A stretch of DNA of 64,000 bases from UBA6136 sp041178325 (GCA_041178325.1 JBEGVN010000036.1:1-64000); one strand, 5' to 3'; positions 41,126 to 49,210 are shown, numbered from the stretch's first letter. Notes: a model not told the origin generated them from the letters alone. Numbers and translations are program-made.

Positions 41126-43801
41126 ATGCTCAACTTGATTTCCGATGCCTTGCGAGCCCGTTTTGGCTTTGCCCAGGAATCTTCGTACGCGAGTTATCGT
41201 CTTCTCCGACGCCTTCGTGCCAAGCCTCAGGCGCTAATGACCCAAAATCGAGTCGATTCGGGTGCATTGGTCAAACTGACTGCAGCGGCTCTGGCCCTGC
41301 CTGGGCTCTCGCTTGCGCCACGCGCGGAGGCCCTGATCGATGATCCTGTCTCGCTTCAGTACGGCTACTACAAGCAGACACCCTGGCAGCTTTTAGGCGG
41401 AATTAAGAGCCAGTACAGCCCGTTGACCGTAGAAAATATCGAGGGAAATGGCATTTTGACCTTCCCCGATCACTGGAAGTTTTCCTTTGGCTACGTTCAG
41501 GATACCTGGTCGGGTGCAACACCCGTGACTTCTGCCCCATATGCCTTGGGTGGCAACAATCCGACGCTTGCGGGCGCATCGCCATTGGTCAGAGGCAATG
41601 GCACGATCCTCTATGACAAGAAACTCACGCCCTGGTTGCTGGATCCCAATACGGCTACCTATGTGCCCGACGCGCGTCTTGTCCAAACCGTTGCCTCAGC
41701 ATCCCCCGAAATTCGTAACTCGGGTAGTTTCAGGCTGGGTCGGGAGTGGGAGGACATGGCTTTCAACGTGGCGGGTGGCGTGTCTCAAGAGCCCGACTAC
41801 AGTTCTGCTTTCGGGGGTGTGAATGGCCTCATCAACTTTAATGACAAGCAGACTGCCCTTAATTATGGGGTCGACTATACGAACAGTTCGGTCTACGCCC
41901 TGATCAATCCGTCCTACTCGCCCTATATCGACAAGAGCTATTACGCTTCAAGGGGACAGCTCCAAGTGGAGACAGGCCCTAATGGAACCAAGGTGGAACA
42001 TCTGACCGGTATACGGCAGGACTGGAATTTCCATCTCAATTTGTCTCAGGTCGTCAACCGGGGGCTTCTGGTTCAGACCGGGATCGGTTTTGTCCGAAGT
42101 CAGGGGTATCTCGCCAATCCCTACAAGGCTGTGGACATGGTGTTTGTTAATACCAAGGAGGATCCGGTGCCACAGCCAGATGGCGAGGCGGGCCTGCCAC
42201 CCCTCTGGGCGCCTAGCGTTCAGGCAGCCGTTGAGCGGCGCCCTGATTTTCGCGATCAGGGAATCTGGGATCTTCGTTTTGTGCAGTACGTCGATGATTT
42301 TGATGCGGCAGTGCATGGCGGCTACCGGTTCTTCATCGATAGTTGGGGTATTTCAGCCCATACCTTTGATGTGGACTGGGTTCAGCCGATCGAGGAGTGG
42401 TCCGTCACTCCAAGATTTCGTTATTACAGCCAAAGTGGCGCAGGCTTTTATCAGCCTTATTTCCTTTTTTCGGGGAGTGAGCCTACTGTTGGAGACCGAT
42501 TCAATTTGGCGGGGGTGCCTCTGACCGCCTATTCCAGTGACTGGCGTCTGGCAGCTTATGGTTCAGTCAGCGCCGGCGTGACGGTCGCCCGATCGGTGGG
42601 TAAGGCCATGGCGTTTGAGGCGGGGTTTGAATGGTACCGACACGCGGGAGACCTTCGCATGGGCGGTGCCGGGGCAGGCCAGGGCAGTTGGTCCAATGTG
42701 GACTACTACCAATTCAATGCCGCCCTCAAGGTTGATCTTGCGGCGATCAGTAAAGGGCATGGCGATGTTCCGGAAGGGGCGCACGCGGGTCATTCAGGCC
42801 ACGATCACCGTCAGCAGCATATTGGCATGGATGGCCCTGCAGGCATTCTTTTCAACCACATGCTGGCCAATGCGGGCGATACCATGGTGGGCGTCCGTTA
42901 CAACTATGGCTTCCAGTCAGGGGACATGATGCATGGAACGAGCAAAGTTTCCGATCTGCAGATTGTGAATCAAGGTTGCGGGCCGCTTCTCAAGTGTCGC
43001 TATACCCCTAAAGACATGGACATGAGCATGGTGATGCTTGACATCATGTATGCGCCTACCGACTGGATGACGCTTATGCTGATGCCTCAATTTATGAGTA
43101 TGGATATGCATCTGCGGACGCTGGAGGGCGCGTCTCCACCGAGCCCAGACGACATTCATGCATTACATGGCGCGAATCCCTTCCACGCCAGCAGTGGTGT
43201 CGGGGATATCTTCGTGGGAAGTCTTTTCAAGCTCTATGAGGCCCCAGGCCACAAAATTCATATGACAGCGGGTTTTACTGCCCCGACCGGTAGTGTAAAT
43301 CAGAGGGTGAACGGCAACTCCGAATTTGAGCACTACGGTATGCAACTCGGCACAGGAACCTGGAATGCCTGGCCCAGCCTGACCTATAACGGTTATGCCG
43401 GAGATTGGAATTGGGGTGGGCAGATCAGCGGGAATGTGCCCCTCGAAACTCATAATGACTCAGGATTTGCGAGTGGAACGATGTTCCAGTCAACGGCCTG
43501 GGGTGGTTATCAGCTTCAAGATTGGCTCCAGGGCTCGGTCAGGGCGCTCTTTACCTCACAAGCTCAAATCTCGGGCCAGTATTACGGTAACTTTGTACCC
43601 ACGGGGCCTATGGATATGCCGCAGAGTTATGGTGGCAACTTCCTTGATATCGGCATCGGCCTCAATGGACATGTCAAATCGGGCGATTTTGAAGGCAATC
43701 ACTTTGGCATTGAATGGCTACAACCGGCCTACAATGACTACAACGGCTACCAACTGGAGCGGAAGGGCTCTCTGTGGGCCAGTTGGGGTATTTCCTTCTA
43801 G
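41126..43801 (+). CDS. DUF3570 outer-membrane protein fused to a His/Met-rich beta-barrel
   Basis: 891 aa, nearly twice a plain DUF3570 protein (about 400). The export signal lies after a long n-region (LVKLTAAALALPGLSLAP), so the true start may be the ATG at 41237. Residues about 65-545 read as DUF3570 (ALIDDPVSLQYGYYKQ start, alternating aromatic strands). A linker at about 545-575 is rich in His (EGAHAGHSGHDHRQQHIGM). The rest looks like a second barrel, with a dense Met stretch at about 631-662 (MDMSMVMLDIMYAP, then LMLMPQFMSMDMH) and a C-terminal aromatic SLWASWGISF. The Met/His content suggests copper (inference). Confidence 0.75.
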   Translation: MLNLISDALRARFGFAQESSYASYRLLRRLRAKPQALMTQNRVDSGALVKLTAAALALPGLSLAPRAEALIDDPVSLQYGYYKQTPWQLLGGIKSQYSPLTVENIEGNGILTFPDHWKFSFGYVQDTWSGATPVTSAPYALGGNNPTLAGASPLVRGNGTILYDKKLTPWLLDPNTATYVPDARLVQTVASASPEIRNSGSFRLGREWEDMAFNVAGGVSQEPDYSSAFGGVNGLINFNDKQTALNYGVDYTNSSVYALINPSYSPYIDKSYYASRGQLQVETGPNGTKVEHLTGIRQDWNFHLNLSQVVNRGLLVQTGIGFVRSQGYLANPYKAVDMVFVNTKEDPVPQPDGEAGLPPLWAPSVQAAVERRPDFRDQGIWDLRFVQYVDDFDAAVHGGYRFFIDSWGISAHTFDVDWVQPIEEWSVTPRFRYYSQSGAGFYQPYFLFSGSEPTVGDRFNLAGVPLTAYSSDWRLAAYGSVSAGVTVARSVGKAMAFEAGFEWYRHAGDLRMGGAGAGQGSWSNVDYYQFNAALKVDLAAISKGHGDVPEGAHAGHSGHDHRQQHIGMDGPAGILFNHMLANAGDTMVGVRYNYGFQSGDMMHGTSKVSDLQIVNQGCGPLLKCRYTPKDMDMSMVMLDIMYAPTDWMTLMLMPQFMSMDMHLRTLEGASPPSPDDIHALHGANPFHASSGVGDIFVGSLFKLYEAPGHKIHMTAGFTAPTGSVNQRVNGNSEFEHYGMQLGTGTWNAWPSLTYNGYAGDWNWGGQISGNVPLETHNDSGFASGTMFQSTAWGGYQLQDWLQGSVRALFTSQAQISGQYYGNFVPTGPMDMPQSYGGNFLDIGIGLNGHVKSGDFEGNHFGIEWLQPAYNDYNGYQLERKGSLWASWGISF

Positions 43802-43852
43802 ACAGCAAGAGAGGGGGGAAGGCTTTCTCCCATTAGGTTTTTGGAGTGTGTA

Positions 43853-44758
43853 GTGGGACGCCCGCTTTATTTACTGGAACAGGCGTTCAGCGCGATGGGT
43901 TCTCCCTGCGAAGTCAAGCTATATGCCAATTCGAAGGGAAGGGCGCGGCATCTGTCCGGGCGGGTCGTCGACGAGGTCGAGCGTCTTGAGCTCAAATATT
44001 CGCGCTACCGGGAAGACAGCTATCTCTCGAAGATCAATAATGTTGCCCGAACAGGCGGGTCCATCACCGTGGATCCTGAAACGGCCGGACTTTTGGATTA
44101 TGTCGCGACCTGTTGGCAGCAGAGCGACGGCCTTTTTGATGTGACTTCAGGTCTTCTTCGAAAAGCCTGGCAGTTCAAGGAAGAGGTTCTACCAGACCCT
44201 GATGGCATCAAGGCTTTGTTGGACCGTATTGGATGGCATCGACTGGTATGGCAAAACCCTGTCCTTTTCTTCCCGCAGCCTGGGCTAGAACTCGATCTCG
44301 GAGGGGCGGTCAAAGAATATGCCGTGGATCGGGTCGCATGTCTTTGCTGGGAGGCAGGTATTCGACATGGCCTGATCAATCTTGGGGGCGACATCAAGGT
44401 TATGGGTCCCCATCCTGACGGCAGCCCCTGGGCGATCGGTATCCGGCATCCAAGAGACCCCCATGGGATTGCTCGTACGGTCTACCTCAAGCGGGGTGCG
44501 ATGGCGAGTAGTGGGGACTACGAGCGCTGTATCGTTCTGGGTGGAAGACGCTATGGGCATGTCCTTAATCCCAAAACGGGTTGGCCAGTTACGCGACTGG
44601 CATCTGTCAGCGTTGTGGCCGAGTTCTGTGTTGTGGCCGGAAGTGCATCGACCATCGCGATGCTGATGGAGGATCAGGGTCCCCAATGGCTTGATTCGAT
44701 GGGAGTCACTCACTACTGGGTCGATGTGGATGGTCTGGAAGGGGGGAATTGGTCCTGA
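43853..44758 (+). CDS. apbE: FAD:protein FMN transferase (ApbE)
   Basis: 301 aa from the GTG at 43853, placed by GGAG at 43843-43846. Motifs: AFSAMGSPCEVKLY, YSRYREDSYLSKIN, LDLGGAVKEYAVDRV, INLGGDIKVMGP and YGHVLNPKTGWPV, with the Mg-binding region near the C-terminus. ApbE attaches FMN from FAD to Thr/Ser of exported proteins. Unlike most, I find no signal peptide or lipobox. I also see no obvious flavinylation target in the window. It is the last gene of the HEAT-DUF4266-DUF3570 run. Confidence 0.9.
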   Translation: MGRPLYLLEQAFSAMGSPCEVKLYANSKGRARHLSGRVVDEVERLELKYSRYREDSYLSKINNVARTGGSITVDPETAGLLDYVATCWQQSDGLFDVTSGLLRKAWQFKEEVLPDPDGIKALLDRIGWHRLVWQNPVLFFPQPGLELDLGGAVKEYAVDRVACLCWEAGIRHGLINLGGDIKVMGPHPDGSPWAIGIRHPRDPHGIARTVYLKRGAMASSGDYERCIVLGGRRYGHVLNPKTGWPVTRLASVSVVAEFCVVAGSASTIAMLMEDQGPQWLDSMGVTHYWVDVDGLEGGNWS

Positions 44759-44765
44759 GGGGTGA

Positions 44766-44798
44766 GTGATATGCCCCATTTTGAGTGGTGATTTGCAC
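44766..44798. promoter_or_regulatory. GTGATATGCC direct-repeat element
   Basis: GTGATATGCC (44766-44775) and GTGATTTGCAC (44788-44798), the starts 22 bp apart as in the element at 39182, but here in direct orientation. It lies about 155 bp upstream of the secreted protein gene at 44951. Confidence 0.4.
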
Positions 44799-44950
44799 CG
44801 ATAAATATCCATCTCACTGAATCATAAACAAAAATCTGAGCGGCTTATATTTTGCATACCCAACTATGAGTCTCGTGACGTGATGCTGTGAAATCACGGA
44901 CAAAGGGCTTGGCCCTTTTGAAAAATAAAACGTCGAATTGGGAGCAATTA

Positions 44951-45409
44951 ATGAAAAGGAACAAAATGATGACAAGAACCTTAAGTTTAGGGGTTCTTCT
45001 AAGCCTGGGTGTCCTCAGCCCGGCATTCGCGCACAATACGGGCGGGTTTATTGGGACTTCGCCATCAGCCATTGATAAATTCGTCATTAGCTGCAGTGGC
45101 GGGAATACGTCAACTCGTATGGTGACTGCAATTCAGGACTTTCTTCCAGTCAATGGTGCGCTTTTAAGCGTGACAGTTGAAAAGGATGGTGTTTCACTTG
45201 TTTCCGTGGAAAAAAAGAACCGAGATGGCAAGTACAGTCCTCTCATCGAACTTTCCGGCGGGGAGGGTGCTTATGTTTTTACTATTCAAAAGGCTAAAGG
45301 GAATGCGGCCGCTCTTAAGCGCAAAATGGTCTATGACGTTCAATACCACTGCATGACCGGTGAGGTTCATACAGACACCAGCGATCCGATTTTTCAGCAA
45401 AACGGTTAG
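44951..45409 (+). CDS. Secreted protein, new small family, copy 2, mature N-terminal His
   Basis: 152 aa. GGGAG at 44940-44944 sets the ATG at 44951. Signal peptide ends LSPAFA, so the mature chain begins HNTGGF. The core aligns with the gene at 40297: KFVISCSGGN, then KKNRDGKYSPLIELSGGEGA, YVFTIQKAKG, and YDVQYHCMTGEVHT. Two conserved Cys. An N-terminal His after cleavage is a feature of histidine-brace copper proteins; whether this one binds copper is untested. Confidence 0.6.
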   Translation: MKRNKMMTRTLSLGVLLSLGVLSPAFAHNTGGFIGTSPSAIDKFVISCSGGNTSTRMVTAIQDFLPVNGALLSVTVEKDGVSLVSVEKKNRDGKYSPLIELSGGEGAYVFTIQKAKGNAAALKRKMVYDVQYHCMTGEVHTDTSDPIFQQNG

Positions 45410-45449
45410 CGCTTAATTAGCCCTTTGGGGCCAAACTGTTATCTACTCG

Positions 45450-45494
45450 AGCCCCACGTTGCCTGATCAGGTTGCGCTGGGGCTTCTCGTTTTA
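45450..45494 (+). terminator. Terminator before the spermidine-synthase-like gene
   Basis: AGCCCCA (45450-45456) pairs with TGGGGCT (45478-45484) around an inner CCTGATCAGG palindrome, followed by TCTCGTTTT. It ends the secreted-protein transcript, or attenuates the next gene, which starts 20 bp on. Confidence 0.7.
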
Positions 45495-45513
45495 GAGTCT
45501 TTGGAGTTTGACC

Positions 45514-47061
45514 ATGAATAATCGCGCGTCAGGCGCTAATGGCTTTCCGCTGGCGGTGATACACGCAACTGTCTTTCTGACTGGGGCCGCCGTGATGTTG
45601 CTCGAGCTTCTTGGTACCCGGGTCATTGCGCCATTTTATGGGACCAGTCTTTACGTCTGGTCAGCCTTGATTGCCGTGACGATGATTGCGCTCTCGCTGG
45701 GGTACTACTTTGGTGGGATTCTGGCGGACCGATATGGGCGAAAGCTTTTTGTCTGGATTCTTTTGGGCGCCAGCGCCGGGGTTTTCATGATTCCCCTTGC
45801 GGATGCGAAGGTCTTGCAATTTACCGATCCTTTGGGATTGAGGCTTGGCTCTTTGATCAGCGCATTTATCCTTTTCATGCCGGCCCTGGTTGCGCTCGGT
45901 ATGGCGGGACCTGCTGCAGTGAAATCCGGAACGCGCGATCTCGAGGGCCTTGGGGGTTCTGCGGGAAGGCTTTATGCCGTCAGCACTATCGGTAGTGTTT
46001 TTGGCACTTTTCTCCTGGCCTACTTTCTGTTCCCGGCCTTTGGGACCAACAGCATTTTGCTGACCCTCGGATCGGTTTTGCTTCTAGCTGCGATAATGCA
46101 TGTGGTCATGGGTGGCCGGCAGCGTTCAGATGCGATGACGTTTGTTCTGATCATCATCTTGGGGGGGGCGGCGATTTTTGATCACCTGACAGTCCAAGAG
46201 GTGATTAGCCCTAAGGGGTTCAGTGTGATCTCCGATCGGGAGAGCCTCTACGGTAAAGTGCGAGTCATCGACAATCCCATGCAAGATTTAAGATTACTGT
46301 CGTCGGACGCCTCCGTGATCGGCGCTGCCTCTATCGGAACAGGACTCAACCGACTGACCTATCAGCAGATCGTGGGTCTCCTGCCTTTAATGCGTTCGGG
46401 CATGGGGCGCGCTCTGGTCATTGGGCAGGGGGCAGGGCACATGGCGGGGGATTTATTCTCCAGCCATGGCATCACGGTTGACACCGTCGAGCTCGATCCT
46501 GCCGTTGCTGAGGCCGCAGAACATCATTTTGGTTTCGTGAGAAGTGGCCTCCAGATCATCGGGGACGGCCGGTACGAGGTCAGAAAGCTTCAAGGGCCCT
46601 ATGATCTCGTCATTCATGACTGTTTTACTGGGGGATCGGAACCAACTCATCTTCTGACTCGTGAGGCACTGATGGATATCAAGCGCACTTTGAGTGAAAG
46701 CGGTGTGATGGCGCTCAATCTCGTCGCCTTTCGATCTCCGGATGCTAATCTTCCGTTGAGGTCTGTGGTTAAGACCGTGTCCTCTGTCTTCAGTCAGGTC
46801 CGGGTCTATCGATCGGAACCCGATAACGACTTTAACGATTTCATTGTTCTGGCGTCGGAGCAGCCTCTGGACATGCAAGCAAGAAAGCTGACAGCTGCAA
46901 TGAATCAATGGCTCAGGGAACGGGAAACGAAGGTTGATCCAACTGCGGGAATCTTGATCACGGATGACTACAATCCCCTTGAATCCCTCCAGGTCAAGAA
47001 GTCCGAACATTACCGCCAACAGGTGGCCGAATGGCTGGGGCCAGAGATCTTGCTTGACTAA
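45514..47061 (+). CDS. Membrane protein with spermidine-synthase-like domain
   Basis: 515 aa. TTGGAG at 45501-45506 sets the ATG at 45514. The N-terminal half has seven to eight helices (LLELLGTRVIAPFYG, LSLGYYFGGILADRYGR). The C-terminal half is a SAM-methyltransferase/SpeE-like fold: GQGAGHMAGDLFSSHG, VDTVELDPAVAEAAEHHFG, VIHDCFTGGSEPTHLLT. These fused MFS/spermidine-synthase-like proteins seldom have proven activity; polyamine transfer is not certain. Terminators on both sides imply its own transcript, so its promoter must overlap the upstream terminator. Confidence 0.82.
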   Translation: MNNRASGANGFPLAVIHATVFLTGAAVMLLELLGTRVIAPFYGTSLYVWSALIAVTMIALSLGYYFGGILADRYGRKLFVWILLGASAGVFMIPLADAKVLQFTDPLGLRLGSLISAFILFMPALVALGMAGPAAVKSGTRDLEGLGGSAGRLYAVSTIGSVFGTFLLAYFLFPAFGTNSILLTLGSVLLLAAIMHVVMGGRQRSDAMTFVLIIILGGAAIFDHLTVQEVISPKGFSVISDRESLYGKVRVIDNPMQDLRLLSSDASVIGAASIGTGLNRLTYQQIVGLLPLMRSGMGRALVIGQGAGHMAGDLFSSHGITVDTVELDPAVAEAAEHHFGFVRSGLQIIGDGRYEVRKLQGPYDLVIHDCFTGGSEPTHLLTREALMDIKRTLSESGVMALNLVAFRSPDANLPLRSVVKTVSSVFSQVRVYRSEPDNDFNDFIVLASEQPLDMQARKLTAAMNQWLRERETKVDPTAGILITDDYNPLESLQVKKSEHYRQQVAEWLGPEILLD

Positions 47062-47062
47062 T

Positions 47063-47095
47063 GGCCCTCAAAAGCAATGAGGCCCTCACTTTTTC
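47063..47095 (+). terminator. Terminator of the spermidine-synthase-like gene
   Basis: GGCCCTCA (47063-47070) with TGAGGCC (47078-47084), one bulge, then CTCACTTTTT. Confidence 0.55.
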
Positions 47096-47098
47096 TGG

Positions 47099-47332
47099 TC
47101 AACGTCGGTTAATCAGCGTTCCCGTGTGCGCCCCAGAGCTGGACTCACAATGGTAGGTAAAACCATAGACCATGGTGCCTTTGAGAGTGCTGTCGGGTTG
47201 ATTGGCCCGGTTCTTCGCCTTGCTCAGTGTCATGATGTATTCCCCATCGCTACCACTCAAAAATGCATCAGGGATTCGGATCTTGCCACCGAACTTGGGG
47301 TCTGTAGTTGATGTCTCTGGGTTGGGAATTGT
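47099..47332 (-). pseudogene. Truncated third copy of the small secreted family
   Basis: A minus-strand frame of 77 codons without start codon or signal, opening after a TAG at 47333-47335. It reads DPKFGGKIRIPDAF, GSDGEYIMTLSKAK, DSTLKGTMVYGF, YHCESSSGAHTG. These segments align with the C-terminal halves of the genes at 40297 (GSGDYILTLKKVKAK, STLKGAAV) and 44951 (GEGAYVFTIQKAKG, YHCMTGEVHT). The N-terminal half is missing, so this is a remnant from duplication and decay. Confidence 0.7.
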
Positions 47333-47446
47333 CTACGCTTGAGCTTATTAGTCGGTGATTTTTTAATTTGCTGTAGATGTATCCATCTGAAACTGTGACA
47401 TATGGCACAGTGAAGCATGGAGGCAGGATCGCGATTTCCAAGACCA

Positions 47447-47473
47447 TAAAAACGCCCCGCAGGGGCGGGGCGT
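47447..47473 (-). terminator. Terminator of the mature-His secreted protein gene
   Basis: ACGCCCCGC (47452-47460), loop AGGG, GCGGGGCGT (47465-47473). On the minus strand TTTTTATGG follows. Confidence 0.85.
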
Positions 47474-47534
47474 CAAAGATTGACTTTGAGGGGGGAATTC
47501 TGGGAAGTTCAGGACCCCTTTGTTGTCAGTTTCT

Positions 47535-48464
47535 TTACCTGGCGCGCTTTCCCCAAACCAGCGGAAGGTTCAGGTCAACGTCGGTGTTAGAAGGATAGAC
47601 GATGACATCGTAGCCCTTTCCGCAGTTCGCAGGCAGGGGATTAGCCTTGGCAGAGCTTGCTCCACCCGTTCCTGAGGGCGCGGCGCCCGGGTTGGTGCCT
47701 AGCTGGTCACGCCAGAGCGTCAGGGTCGCAGGATAGCCGGTCAAAGGCTTTGATCCTGCTGCCGGGTTGCCCGCGTCAACCGGGGTGCCCACCGCGTCAA
47801 CATTGCCATAGGGGAACTTGGCGGTCGTGTTTGGAATCCAGAGGTCGGCGGCTGCGTTTTCCTTGGTTACCGGCCACTTGTTCAGCTTGCAAACGTCGGC
47901 AATTGCAATTTTGACCTGCAGGCTGCGAGCGCAGGATGTTGAAAGCGCATTGATGACTCCGACCTTGAAGGGCTGTTCAGTATAGGCGCTGGTGCCCGGG
48001 AGCTTGAAGCTATTGGCTGGAGTCTTACTGTACCAGCCAAGAACACGGCTTTCGATGTTGGAATCATAGTTAATGGTCGTCTGGGTCCAGCCGGCCTGCG
48101 GGATTACCGGACGAATCAAGTCGCCGACACTCTGGAGCGGCGTAATGGCGCCGGTGTGGTCGGCAGCCGTGAAATCATTCAGGTTACCGTTCGAGGTGAT
48201 GATGTTGCCGGTCGCAACGTCCTTGAACACGATGGTAGGGCTGAAAATCGGGAGCGCTACGCTCTGGGCAATGATCGGCAGGCGCTCACCGGTGGATTCT
48301 TCCAGGCAGCCATGACCAATCTGGAGGTAGTTCATCGAGCCTGATCCAAGATAGGCTGGTACGGTCGTGAATACAGTGGTATGAGCGCTGGCAAGGGAGC
48401 TCATGCCGGTCAAGGTGGCTGCGGCGATCGACAGGGCTGCCGTCCGTGCTGAAAGCTTAAACAT
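47535..48464 (-). CDS. Secreted protein with predicted N-terminal His (YcnI-like?)
   Basis: 309 aa from the ATG at 48464, set by TTGGAG six bases upstream on the minus strand; the frame runs four codons further to a TTG. Signal peptide cleaved after SLASA, so the mature chain starts HTTVFTTVPAYLGSG. Further on: NYLQIGHGCLEES, AGWTQTTINYDSNIE, SCARSLQVKIAIADVCKL and ANCGKGYDVIVYPSNT. A leading His, early His/Glu residues and a conserved Trp recall YcnI/DUF1775 copper-brace proteins, but similarity is too weak to name it. Expressed from its own unit. Confidence 0.6.
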   Translation of the reverse strand: MFKLSARTAALSIAAATLTGMSSLASAHTTVFTTVPAYLGSGSMNYLQIGHGCLEESTGERLPIIAQSVALPIFSPTIVFKDVATGNIITSNGNLNDFTAADHTGAITPLQSVGDLIRPVIPQAGWTQTTINYDSNIESRVLGWYSKTPANSFKLPGTSAYTEQPFKVGVINALSTSCARSLQVKIAIADVCKLNKWPVTKENAAADLWIPNTTAKFPYGNVDAVGTPVDAGNPAAGSKPLTGYPATLTLWRDQLGTNPGAAPSGTGGASSAKANPLPANCGKGYDVIVYPSNTDVDLNLPLVWGKRAR

Positions 48465-48719
48465 TTTGGTCTCCAATTCTTTCGATTGTTGGCTAAGTTC
48501 GCGTTCACAAGTCCCATGGGGCAGGGATGTGTCACGGATCCATCAAGATCGACGAACTTTAAGCAGGGAATGTGCCAATTCTCTAAATCTCTAAAATTTT
48601 GCGATCAAGAAGCCCAAATCTTGCTCTTGGAGCCTAGTTTGGAATCTTCGAGCAGGTGGTTTCGGGGGGTAATGCAATGCGTGGACTTGATGGGGTGTGG
48701 GATTTGGCTCACCTGATGG

Positions 48720-48729
48720 GTGATATCCC
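48720..48729. promoter_or_regulatory. GTGATATCCC element
   Basis: Identical 10 bases to the left half of the repeat at 39182, here 256 bp upstream of the secreted protein start (48464). A related GGGATATC is at 48784. The partner half-site is degenerate. Confidence 0.4.
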
Positions 48730-48855
48730 CGATCTTCAGCTCTGGCACTAGAGCACTGGATATTGTCAATTGAAGATTTCGATGGGATATCTTTTGATGG
48801 CGGAACCCCTTGCTACTGAATAGCGTGACATTGTTCATCGCCTGAAAGAAACCTT

Positions 48856-48873
48856 TTGGCACGGGTCATGCAA
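48856..48873 (+). promoter_or_regulatory. Sigma-54 promoter
   Basis: TTGGCACGGGTCATGCAA: GG at 48858-48859 and GC at 48870-48871 with exactly 10 bases between. It matches the consensus TGGCACG-N4-TTGC in all but one base. Transcription is expected to begin near 48883 on the plus strand. It should need RpoN and an enhancer-binding activator; no activator gene is adjacent. Confidence 0.7.
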
Positions 48874-48882
48874 AGGGGTGTT

Positions 48883-49017
48883 CGGCAGCCGTTATTCCCG
48901 TGAGGCCCTCTCAACAGAGAACAAGGGTGTATCGACTGCGAATTGGCAGGGGCTCAGGGCCTCTGCGTCAGTGCTCCGTGAAGCTTTGCGCCTCCCTCGC
49001 GGGAGGCGCTTTTTTTC
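48883..49017 (+). ncRNA. Candidate sigma-54-dependent small RNA
   Basis: A stretch of about 130 nt lies between the sigma-54 promoter and the terminator at 48988-49017. It has no ATG in frame with anything sensible and no ribosome site. It contains GCAGGGGCTCAGGGCCTCTGC-type pairing near 48947-48968. Not recognised as 6S, SRP, RnpB or tmRNA. Alternatively it is the leader of the small zinc-ribbon gene downstream. The start is inferred from promoter spacing. Confidence 0.5.
48988..49017 (+). terminator. Strong intrinsic terminator
   Basis: GCGCCTCCC (48988-48996), loop TCGC, GGGAGGCGC (49001-49009), then T7. The best terminator in the window, with no protein gene just upstream on this strand. 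Confidence 0.92.
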
Positions 49018-49033
49018 CCAAAACATATACGCT

Positions 49034-49207
49034 GTGACAACACGCCTTTTCCCTTTTCTTTATCGTTGGGCCTTTCGCTCGATACCTTGCCCGATCTGTG
49101 GCTCACCTGTTGAGCTTCAAGGGTTTGAAGTAAAAGGGCCGGAAGGAAGGGTGGTGCCGGTCTGTAGCCCGAGTTGTCTCAGGTTATCTTCTCTTGGAAA
49201 GCGCTGA
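49034..49207 (+). CDS. Small protein with zinc-ribbon-like Cys pairs
   Basis: 57 aa from a GTG at 49034; the frame extends upstream to 48878 only through the terminator. Two Cys pairs, PCPICGSPVEL and VPVCSPSCLRL, separated by about 20 residues, suggest a single zinc site of small bacterial zinc-ribbon proteins. Weak ribosome site. It ends 3 bp from the convergent ubiA stop. Confidence 0.45.
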   Translation: MTTRLFPFLYRWAFRSIPCPICGSPVELQGFEVKGPEGRVVPVCSPSCLRLSSLGKR

Positions 49208-49210
49208 GAT

